11,056 nucleotides of DNA from Cephalothrix simula (lineage: Eukaryota; Nemertea; Palaeonemertea; Archinemertea; Cephalotrichidae), in the NCBI GenBank assembly GCA_035591015.1, contig JAXIUW010209398.1, positions 1 to 11,056 of the forward strand, written 5' to 3'. The stretch's first letter is position 1. Each line of letters starts with the position of its first letter. Shown here piece by piece: positions 1-7,462 of the stretch. Both the position numbers and the translations under genes were made by a program. The notes under the pieces are model-generated. The model was not told the origin of the DNA and made no database searches. It was given only the letters and a program-made list of their open reading frames with translations.

Positions 1-87
1 AGGTCATTATCAACGATTTTGATCGATCAATACAGAAACCACGTGCAAATTTACAATGCACGAATTCGTATACCTTGGAACAGCCGT

Positions 88-838
88 GACATGTGGATCT
101 GTTGTTTAAAGACACAGCTATCTTAGAAAACACATCCCTGTACTCAGGAGACATTGTTATTTACTTGTGAACATTGTTTCACTAGCTATTTATCTTAAAT
201 AGCATATTTATTCACCGTATATCCTTAGTAAGTGAAAACGCTATGCATGTGGGCACTGCAAATGGATCTTAATATGCATTTATGGACGGTGCATAAAGAA
301 AAACCCTATCAATGTCCACAATGTAAATTTTTCTCGGATTTATTATCCCAATAATCATATAAGGTATACTTGTAAGCAATGTGAGAATTTTTTCAAATGA
401 TAAAATCTCATAGAACATAATAACTCGTTACATGAAGGAAAATGCCATGCATACAAGCACTGCGAATTAAGTACTTCCTATGCTCAGGGTCAAACCATAC
501 ATATGAAAACAGTTCATGAAGTAAAGCGGTATAATTGTGATCAATATGAATCAATTTTTTCAGACACGATCGCTCTTTAATGTCATTAGCTCCATACATG
601 AGGGAAAGCGATATTCTTGCAAGCACTGTGAAAGTAGTTTTGGACAGGTTGGTCATCTAAAGCAGCATATTATACCCCTCTAACCCCTGCATTAAGATGA
701 GCGCTATATATCTGAGCACTGCAAATTGGGTTTTTCTTATCAAGGCAGTTAATGAATATAAGTGTGAACAATATGGATCAAGTTTTTTAAAGAAACATAT
801 TCAATGTAAACATGAAAGAAAAATGCCATGATTGTGAA
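88..838 (+). pseudogene. Decayed C2H2 zinc-finger exon (copy A)
   Basis: This is a broken relative of the two zinc-finger exons downstream. Finger fragments run in the same order as in those exons. They include a first-finger remnant near 88-145, a second finger near 160-217, a piece matching finger 5 of copy C fused after an internal deletion (about 255-300), and later pieces matching fingers 6, 7/10, 8/11, 9/12, 13 and 14 of copy C. The last similarity, near 815-838, recalls the linker and start of a further finger. The reading frame is lost: in the finger 2-3 stretch a TAG at 200-202 stands where a Gln codon is expected, and a TGA at 233-235 replaces a Gly codon. Frame changes and deletions follow (for example within finger 13, about 700-755). 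No acceptor or N-terminal linker like those of copies B and C is recognisable at its 5' edge. It is a dead family member. An open frame on the opposite strand here is a by-product. Confidence 0.88.
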
Positions 839-1585
839 CATTCGAACTCATATGAATTAATTTTTAAGTTTGCTAAGTGGGAAATGGAAAAATGGAGATG
901 TGTTGTATCATTTTATTGAAATGTAATTAGCAGTGTGGAGTTCTAAAAATATAATATCAGTTTTAAAAACCGTTTACAAAAATGGATTGATGTAATTGTT
1001 GAAAAACTTAGAAATGTTAATTTAATTGGTTCACTCGCGAAACTGATGATTAAAATCTTCCATTATTTCGTATTTATACTTATGATGTCTGTCTTATTAC
1101 GGTGTTAAAAGCCACGAGACCTTGGTGTCATCTTTTCCGGTGGTAAATGGAATCAGTTTAAAATATTGTATCACACATTATTTGTAGCAATTGCCCAGGG
1201 TTAGATTTTACGATTTCGGGTCATATTCATTGTCATGTGACCTTAAAGATTCTTGTGCCCATCGTTAGTTTTTTTGGTTATAACAAAACAATGAAATAAG
1301 AATCTTAGTTGTTTGATGCCTATTACATTGATCCTGAGTCAAATGGAGCCCCTGTTTCACCGGGATAAATTGGCAGTACAAGCACTAGTGAATCATTTTG
1401 TATGTCGATTACAAGGAGGAGGGTCGCAGCCCTGAGTCGAATAACTGCCCTTATTTAGTAACGATTAAAGCTACTTAGCTACCCCATGCCTTACCCAAAT
1501 TTTCGCAGCCGAATTATATTGTAGGTGCTTGGAGAATTTTTTGTCCCTTATGATTTTATCATTTTGATCAAATTGTGTTTTACAA
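839..1585. other. Intergenic or intronic DNA, no gene seen
   Basis: There is no open frame of note and no family resemblance on either strand. It precedes the terminal exon of copy B, so part of it is probably intron, and an unrecognised short upstream exon could lie here or to the left of the window. A loose inverted pair of GGTCA and TGACC words sits near 1219-1242. I see nothing else that can be supported. Confidence 0.5.
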
Positions 1586-1643
1586 TATTACCCCTTTGCA
1601 TGAGATACCTACCAAATGAACTGAATTAAAGATGACGATGCTT
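1586..1643 (+). repeat. Intron segment shared with copy C (first copy)
   Basis: This stretch aligns with 6568-6626, including the shared words TATTACC, TTTGCATG, AAATGAA and ATGCTT in the same order with small indels. Both lie just upstream of a zinc-finger terminal exon, so they are paralogous intron sequence from the segmental duplication. Weaker similarity may continue further upstream (about 1535-1585 against about 6510-6567). Confidence 0.65.
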
Positions 1644-1670
1644 TTAAAATTTAATTAGGTTTAATTAGGT

Positions 1671-1693
1671 TTTTTATATATTTACAGATTCAG
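1671..1693 (+). other. 3' splice acceptor of copy B, tandem AG
   Basis: A T-rich tract ends in TTTACAG (AG at 1686-1687). A duplicated ATTCAG places a second AG at 1692-1693. Copy C has the same TTTACAG directly before ATTCATTGTCC but only one AG. The two AGs are 6 bases apart, so either choice keeps the same frame and changes the product by two residues. The intron is phase 1 (G|AT codon). Confidence 0.75.
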
Positions 1694-2637
1694 ATTCATT
1701 GTCCATAACTCGAGTTGTCGAAGATATAAGGACAGTTTCTGATGAGAAGGGCTATCATTGTCGTGATGAAAGTGGATCCAAAGATAAAGAGAAGTGCTAT
1801 AGATGTGAAATATGTGGATCGTCTTTTTCAAGAAGCAGCAATCTTAGAAGACATATCCTCCATAGACATGACACGAAGCGATATACTTGTGAACAATGTA
1901 ATATAACTTTTTCTCGAGCTGGTTATCTTAACCAGCATATTGATTCACAGCATATCCTAAGTAAGGGAAAACGCTTGGCATGTGAGCACTGCAAATTAGA
2001 TTTTTCTCGAGTTCGCGATTATAATTCTCATTTAACGTCGGTGCATAAAGAAAAACCATATCAATGTAAACAATGTGAATCTAGTTTTTGTCGGGTTTAC
2101 AATCTCAATGAACATATAAAATCAGAACATGAAGGAAAGCGATATAATTGTACACAATGTGAAAGTAGTTTTGGATATGTTAGCCATCTTAAGCAGCATA
2201 TTCTTTCCGTGCATGAAGGAAAACGTTATGCATGCGAGAACTGCCAATCAAGTTTTTCAAATCCTCAGGGTCTAAAACAACATATAAAAGCAGTTCATGA
2301 AGGGAAACCCTATAATTGTGATCAATGTCAATCAAGTTTTTTGGACAGATCCGGTCTTAGAAGACACATAAGCTCTATACATGAAGGAAACCGATATACT
2401 TGTACACACTGTGAACGTAGTTTTGGACAGGTTGGCCATCTAAAACAACATATTCTATCACAGCATGAAGGAAAACGCTATATATGTGAGCACTGCAAAT
2501 TGAGTTTTTCTTATCCTGGCACTCTAAAGTCGCATATAAAGGCAGTTCACGAAGGCCTGCAATATCAATGTGAACAATGTGAATCTAGTTTTTCAAAGAA
2601 AAGCCGTCTAAAGCAACACATTGAATATAAACATTAA
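1688..2637 (+). CDS. C2H2 zinc-finger protein, terminal exon, 10 fingers (copy B)
   Basis: Probable nuclear, sequence-specific DNA-binding protein, partial. The exon starts at the acceptor. The frame is closed upstream by a TAG at 1666-1668, and no ATG occurs anywhere from there to the stop, so translation must begin in an upstream exon (TTG at 1699 is only an arbitrary frame start). Counting from that TTG, residues 1-33 are a charged linker sharing VVEDIR and DESGSK with copy C. Ten fingers follow at residues 34-57, 62-85, 93-116, 121-144, 149-172, 177-200, 205-228, 233-256, 261-284 and 289-312. All are C-X2-C-X12-H-X4-H with complete Cys and His ligands. Linkers are mostly EGKR/EGKP-Y, and one long ILSKGKR linker joins fingers 2 and 3. 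No KRAB, BTB, SCAN or ZAD domain is visible. The TAA at 2635-2637 replaces a CAA present in copy C, so the protein is truncated by four fingers relative to that paralog. It may still be functional or be an early pseudogene. Confidence 0.85.
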
Positions 2638-2716
2638 ATTAATAGTCTATACATGTGATATCTGCGAATCTAAAATTGCTTTACCTTGGGATCTCAATTG
2701 ACATACGGAGTATAAG
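2638..2716 (+). pseudogene. Remnant of an eleventh finger after the copy B stop
   Basis: The DNA after the stop continues to match copy C finger 15 (about 8757-8833), including the shared words AGTCTATACATG, TATCTGCGAATC and CCTTGGGATCTCAA. The match carries a one-base insertion just after the stop (ATTAATAG against GGAATAG), further substitutions, and CAATTGACATACGG where copy C has CAAATCACATATACGG. It then jumps straight to the duplicated 3' flank. Copy B was therefore once longer and lost its C-terminal fingers. Confidence 0.82.
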
Positions 2717-3407
2717 TGTGTTATCTGGACACTTACATCTATCATGATTGTTTTTATGTAGAATTACCAGCGTATATCACCCAATGCTATGCAATACATT
2801 TTTAGAATATTTTCTATTAGATTTTTCTCCTGAAAATCATGTCAAATACCTTACACTACTTTAAGGCTATTTTACTTTGCCCAAAACCATTATAAAGGTA
2901 GCATTACTGCTCAAAATTCCTTCGCATCGAACATAGATGACATAGCTACCTCATCCTAATGAAATGTTTGATATGTGTAATGAATATATAAATCATTAAA
3001 ATCTAAAACCCCATTAACATTCCAAATATGTTAGGTGACAGACTCAGTTGCTAACGAAATACTCAATATTTAGGGAAAACATCTGTTGCTGATAAGGGAA
3101 AATGTTACTTAGGACTCGGTTGCTACGGAAAACCCTCGATTGTTGGCAATAATAAACGTTTTCCTTCCGGGTACTAACGTGTTTTCGATCTTTCTATTAA
3201 CTTTTCATCAACGCCCAGGTCTGTGTATGTACATGTGTGTACATATGTTAATTTTGTAATTTTTGTTGCCGTTATTATTTCCTTTCTTTGTAAATATTTC
3301 TATACTACTGCACCAGATTTGTACAGCTCCACTTCGAGAGGCACCCGATAATTGCTTACACTTTTTTTGCCGATCGAAGTAATCTGTTTAGTTAATTAGT
3401 TTAAAAT
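2714..3407 (+). repeat. Duplicated 3' flank, first copy
   Basis: This block aligns through most of its length with 10191-10900 in the same orientation. Shared landmarks include ATCTGGACAC, CATCTATCATGATTG, CTCATCCTAATGAAATG, CGGTTGCTACGGAA, GCACCAGATTTGTAC and GCCGATCGAAGTAATCT. Indels are frequent; about 57 bases near 3165-3221 have no counterpart. No open frame is conserved. It is best read as 3' flanking or untranslated sequence duplicated together with the zinc-finger exon. Confidence 0.85.
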
Positions 3408-3589
3408 GAAGTTGTCAAAATAAATGATATTTAACTGCTTTTTTTGCTGAAATTACTTCTTTTGCATGATTACTTACATTATAGGCTAATTCTGTTCAAA
3501 AAAATATTTTGCAAAAAATTCAGGCTTTATAAACAAGGTACAGAAGTGTGAGATAATGACTTTTCTGGTAGCAAAATATTAAGGGAGTT
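3408..3589. other. AT-rich spacer before the LINE
   Basis: No gene or recognisable repeat is visible. I could not find a target-site duplication linking this stretch to the DNA after the LINE. Confidence 0.4.
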
Positions 3590-3622
3590 CACAAGTGTTC
3601 ATAAAATGTTAGGTTATTTCTT

Positions 3623-3810
3623 CTTTCTAAAGCCAAATTGATAAGGAAAAAGAGCTTCATGTATTATCAGAAATTTGATCAACCTTTTGTACATACTTTT
3701 TTCAATAATCTTTGTTACCGATATTTTCAAAAATTCTTGAAAAAATTATGTTGATCAAATTTCTGATAATACGTGAACTTCTTTTTCCTTACCAATTTGG
3801 CTTTAGAAAG
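3623..3810. repeat. Long inverted repeat inside the LINE copy
   Basis: The arms 3623-3683 and 3750-3810 are reverse complements over 61 bases with about 4 mismatches, separated by 66 bases. The right arm is sense reverse-transcriptase coding sequence (it reads Y-Q-F-G-F-R-K), so the left arm is an inverted copy of it. Similarity continues outward with gaps: TGTTCATAAAAT at 3596-3607 matches the complement of ATTTTATGAACA at 3863-3874. A transcript across this would fold into a long hairpin. Confidence 0.9.
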
Positions 3811-4978
3811 TGGTAGTCCACAAATCTAGTTTTAGCAGAAATTACTCAAAGCACTTATGAAAATTTTATGAACATAAAGAACTCTTGTGGGATTTTTCTT
3901 GACCTCAGTAAGGCTTTCGACACGATTAATCATGACACTTTAACATTATGGCATCACAGGAATAGCTTTCAAGTGGCTCGACAAACAAGTTTTTGTAAAA
4001 TATGAATTATCACATAGTAAGAATGTACTTTGTGGGGTTCCTCAAGGTTCTATTCTTGGACCCCTTTTATTCTTAATATACATTAATGATTTGGCCAATT
4101 CTTCTAATTCATTGCTATTTCGCCTCTTTGCCGACGACTCTAAAATTTTTATGTCCGACACAAATTTAAATCGATTACAAAGAAATATGAACACCGAACT
4201 CAAACATGTCAGTGAATGGGTAAAATGAAATTTTCTTTCTTTAAATACGATAAAAACAAATTTCCGGCTTTTCTTTGTCGATATATGTTGATGACAAACT
4301 TATGTTCTATGTACCAAAATCTTAAAAGCAATTGGAATTATAGCCAAATTACGACACACTACAGATTTAAAAGTTCTGAAATTATAGTATCGTGGCTTGA
4401 TATATCCCCGCCTTTTATATGGTATAATTATATGGGGCAACACAAATATGGCTAATCTTAATAAGCTGCAAATCAAACAAAACAAAATTGTCAGTCTTAA
4501 TGCATTTCTCAGGACATGGGACCGCTTTCGATCCTATATCTTACAAAAGATCAAGCTTATTGAAATGAAAAGATCTGTGCTTTGTTCAAACTGCTTTATT
4601 TACTTTCGATTTTAAAAATGGAAATCTTCCAAATATATTCAAGGACTATCTAAAACCAAAAAACAACATCAATATCAGCACACGCAGTAATAATAGCAAC
4701 TACTACCAGGAATTCACTGGATCAAAATATGCAAACTCTTGTATAAAATCAGCAGCTACCATTTCATGGTCAAAGGTACCAAATAGTATAAAAGACACTT
4801 ATTTAAGAAACAACTTCAAAGATACATCATAAATCAATATCCTTTGGCATAATTACAATCCAAAAACACCCTGTTTCAATATATTGAGGTTAGAGATACC
4901 GAAATACCCCGACTGAAGCCGGGTGACCCAAAAATGACTAATGAGTGAAACAATAAACTTAAACTTAAACTTAAACTA
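3705..4978 (+). mobile_element. Dead, 5'-truncated non-LTR retrotransposon (LINE)
   Basis: This is the 3' part of a reverse-transcriptase ORF of the Jockey/CR1/L2-like group. In order it shows LPIFSKILEK (near 3713-3743), YQFGFRK (about 3789-3809), motif A FLDLSKAFDTINH (3895-3933), motif B VPQGSILGPLLF (4037-4072), motif C FADD (4127-4138, carrying the catalytic Asp pair), SEWVK, then AIGIIAKLRH, YPRLLYGIIIWGN and a C-terminal stretch with YYQEFTGSKYANSCIKSAA ending at TAA 4830-4832. The endonuclease domain is absent through 5' truncation. The frame is broken by TAG at 3814-3816, a frameshift near 3943-3949, TGA at 4226-4228, TAG at 4385-4387 and another frame change before 4611, so no active enzyme is made. 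The short untranslated tail contains a CCCG/CGGG stem (about 4907-4922) and ends in hexamer repeats. The clade assignment is from motifs only. The element lies between the two zinc-finger genes and has no visible role in them. Confidence 0.93.
4955..4978 (+). repeat. LINE 3' terminal AAACTT repeats
   Basis: There are three perfect AAACTT units and a fourth ending AAACTA. Short tandem repeats instead of a long poly(A) tail are known for CR1/L2-type LINE 3' ends, and this run marks the 3' boundary of the element. Confidence 0.85.
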
Positions 4979-5344
4979 AAGAACGCATTATTTTATCAAT
5001 TCGTAAAGGAGTCAGCTGCGACAATGAGCGAATTTTCAAAAAAATACGATTTAGTGTTAATATTTTACTTGTATTATATCCCCCCCCCTACGACTAAACA
5101 AATGGAACAGTCTTGTTAAAATGACAATTATATGACACGCAATAAGCATTCATTTCATTGTGCCAATTGATAATTTTTTTGTTCGTGAGTCATTTATAAT
5201 AGCATTAACATTCCAAGTTAAGTTGTTTTTGATTAAACGGGACAGGGGTGACAGAAATTTCACTATCGATCTTACTCACTTTACTGAACGATCGTACGAA
5301 TGGTAAAATGTGTCTTTTTTTCTAAAAAAGTTGCTTTAAAATTA
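4979..5344. other. Intergenic DNA, nothing recognised
   Basis: AT-rich with no coding signal. A run of nine C at 5080-5088 is the only compositional oddity. Confidence 0.45.
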
Positions 5345-5376
5345 TTAGGTCACTTGACGTAGTCAATGTGACCTAA
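5345..5376. repeat. Near-perfect palindrome, TTAGGTCAC...GTGACCTAA
   Basis: The arms are TTAGGTCACTTGAC and GTCAATGTGACCTAA around a GTA centre, and differ by a single bulged base. The palindrome sits at the left edge of a repeat region rich in GGTCA words. It could be an end or internal hairpin of a non-autonomous DNA transposon. The AGGTCA half-sites also resemble nuclear-receptor sites, but the repeat context makes that reading weak. Confidence 0.7.
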
Positions 5377-5647
5377 TGCTATCACTCGAAGTATGTATGT
5401 GTGGAACCACTCTTTTTAGGGCACTTAAAATGCTTCGATTTTCTTGAAATTTGGTACAGAGGTGACCAGAGGTGTATGAGTGAATTATCTAATTATCTAG
5501 GAATATTTTTACCCGTTTCTTGAAAGCGCCATTTGGGCCGGGTTACAAAAGTACGATCCCTTTGTGCCGAAATTCGGTGACCTTGACCTTGAAAATGGCG
5601 GGTGAAGGTCAAAATGTCGTAGAGCCTCGATTTTTTTAAAAATCGAT

Positions 5648-6010
5648 AGCTTATGAAAAAAGAAACATCTATAGGAAAATTTATTTTTCTCTAAAGTTCA
5701 TATCTTCGCCGCTAGGGGTCAAAATGTGTTTTATTCTTCAAAATTAGTATTAGGTCGAATTTTCAAGTTGGTCGTAGGTAGCCAAAGCTTATGAAAAAAG
5801 AAGACGAAGTTAAATGGAGACTTTTTTCTGTGACGCATATTTTAGCCGCTAGAGATCATCAAAGGTCAAAATAGGTCATTTTAGTATTACAGTGAAATTT
5901 CAAGTTCGTCAAAGGTAGGCAAAACCTGTATTCATTCGAAAGCTTATGAAAAAAGAAGACGATGTTAAATCAGGACTTTTTTCTGTGACGCATATTTTAG
6001 CCGCTAGAGT
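5648..6010 (+). repeat. Tandem repeat, three units of about 140-155 bp
   Basis: AGCTTATGAAAAAAGAA recurs at 5648, 5786 and 5941. In each unit it is followed about 45-60 bases later by a CATAT-TT-GCCGCTAG block (the second and third units share GTGACGCATATTTTAGCC; the first is degenerate). Between these blocks are GGTCAAAAT words. Units 2 and 3 are the closer pair. A short open frame starting at 5946 in the third unit is an accident of the repeat. Together with the palindrome upstream this is probably one repetitive element of unknown class spanning roughly 5345-6010. Confidence 0.78.
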
Positions 6011-6567
6011 CAGTCCCTTATCCGATCAGGGTTCATTTAAATTCAAATTGGAATATTTTGTAAGAATATTCCTTAGGCAATTTGTCAAGCGATCTTCACG
6101 CCATTGGCGTATTTTCTTAAACTCAACTTTAAATTCCCACTTGGTGTGCTTTATTATCCTAATGCCAGCAAAGTACTGTGATGAATGACAGGCCGTCGTC
6201 GCTACCGCTTTATAAGCGACTCCTCAATATAAGCTCCAGCGCGTCGATAGCGGCGCGGGGCTGATTGACTCTCGTAAACTAGAGTACCAGCAAAGGTGAA
6301 TAGTCTTAATATTTTATTCATTAAAAGGTAAATAACACAAGTTTTGCAACTGGGACAAAAAAGGGTACCGGTGTAAAAGGGACGTGTGTACCCAGGGATT
6401 AATGTCCGCCCCAATACATTTTGTATAGGTCGCACGAAAGAAGCTGGTTTTAAAAGTTCACCCTGGGGACATTTTTCCTTTGGCATCAAGATGTTATGAT
6501 TCAGGTGTGGATACTTTTTTGTCTCGTCAGTGGTCTCATATTTTGTCTCATATAATGTAATCGTCTT
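6011..6567. other. Unclassified segment with an antisense open frame
   Basis: This stretch is somewhat richer in GC than its surroundings around 6190-6480. The minus strand is open for 139 codons (6202-6621). The translation has CFCTPC and CPSCKTC cysteine clusters and a basic SAPRRYRRAG stretch, but matches no family I know. It overlaps intron sequence shared with copy B, where no such frame exists. It is probably repeat-derived DNA that happens to be open; a terminal exon or a transposon fragment are alternatives. Confidence 0.35.
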
Positions 6568-6626
6568 TATTACCTTTTTGCATGGGGTACAGAAACATAC
6601 TAAATGAATTAAATATGACAATGCTT
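6568..6626 (+). repeat. Intron segment shared with copy B (second copy)
   Basis: This is the counterpart of 1586-1643. In copy B the segment lies about 45 bases before the acceptor, whereas here about 830 bases separate them. That places an insertion between 6627 and the acceptor. Confidence 0.65.
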
Positions 6627-6632
6627 ACATTT

Positions 6633-7394
6633 TTGAAGGGGGGCCGAAACGGTTTTTCAAATATATCTAAAAAACGGCTCTGCGCAGGAAGGTGAAATTT
6701 TAGGACATTTCAATCAAACGCTTTGCCCAAAAAATAAAAAATAAAATCATGGCGCTAGGGGGTCCTGGGGCGGCGTCGGGAGCCGTCAAAAATTAGGTTT
6801 TTTTCAAAAATTTTCGAAATTTTGAAGAAATTGCAAAAAAATTAAGATCAGGGCGGAGGCAATCAGCGCAAACTGATTTTTAAGGATATATATGTGTTGT
6901 TAGGGCCACGGAGACCCTTTTGAAAAAAAAATGACGCCAAAATATGGATTTTTTCGGATTTTAGAAACTTACGCAAATATGACCCTAAAATGGCCCAAAA
7001 TGACGACGAAGACCCAAAAATGGGCTTAATAATAATAGGCTAAAAATATGCCAATGATTGTTTCTGCTTCGGCGTCATTAGGCCCAAAAAAATGTTCTGA
7101 AAATTTTCATTTTTTTTGAAAATTCTTTTTGGGCTCACCTGGCGTTTTTGGCGTGCTATATATTTGAAAACCAGTTACCTCCAAAACAGTTATCTGGGGC
7201 CTAGTGCCATAAAATAAGGGACAATGTTTTGAAAAAAATTTACTAGCCAACTTTTGGGCCAAAAAATCAACCTAGGTCAAACATTTTTTGGAACATGTGC
7301 ATTGATAGTTAACGCAAACGTGTACCAAATTTCAACTCGGTACGACCTTCCACAGCTGAGATCTTAGGTGGGAGCCGAAGTAAGCCCCCTTCAA
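6633..7394. mobile_element. Candidate intron insertion with short inverted ends
   Basis: Comparison with copy B shows extra DNA here in the presumed last intron. Its edges carry TTGAAGGGGGGC (6633-6644) and GCCCCCTTCAA (7384-7394), an inverted pair of about 11 bases that differs by one G. The interior has many GGCCCAAAA and TTGGGC words and no long open frame. This would fit a non-autonomous DNA transposon (MITE-like). However, no clean target-site duplication is visible, and the inverted ends are short enough to arise by chance. Confidence 0.4.
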
Positions 7395-7440
7395 GTACTA
7401 CACATAAAATAGCTCTTCAAAGGTAGGGTTAAGTAATCCG

Positions 7441-7462
7441 TTTCTTTTTTGTGTATTTACAG
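7441..7462 (+). other. 3' splice acceptor of copy C
   Basis: A pyrimidine-rich tract (TTTCTTTTTTGTG) ends in TATTTACAG, with AG at 7461-7462. The last seven bases and the following ATTCATTGTCCAT are the same as at copy B, and the intron phase is also 1. Conservation of the junction in two paralogs is the main support. Confidence 0.78.

Noticed and set aside
408-656. Minus-strand open frame of 82 codons
   Set aside because: It lies antisense to the zinc-finger pseudogene; the plus strand explains the sequence and the translation has no features of a protein family.
3151-3156. AATAAA as poly(A) signal of copy B
   Set aside because: It lies about 515 bases past the stop within the duplicated flank and is not matched at the corresponding place in the second flank copy; too weak to annotate.
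4216-4615. Three short open frames in the LINE region (4216-4455 plus, 4300-4485 minus, 4397-4615 plus)
   Set aside because: The 4397-4615 frame is the LINE reverse-transcriptase C-terminal region, already covered by the element; the other two are shadows in wrong frames.
5080-5088. Run of nine C
   Set aside because: A simple homopolymer in AT-rich DNA; possibly an error-prone site, with no further structure.
5345-5376. Nuclear hormone receptor response element (paired AGGTCA)
   Set aside because: The half-sites form part of a longer palindrome within a repeat region and GGTCA words are scattered throughout it, so repeat origin explains them without a regulatory role.
5648-6010. CRISPR-like repeat array
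   Set aside because: Only three diverged units with a long period, in a clearly eukaryotic context; no short identical repeats with unique spacers.
5946-6188. Plus-strand open frame of 80 codons
   Set aside because: Its first part is the third unit of the tandem repeat (5941-6010), and the two other units do not keep it open. No protein features.
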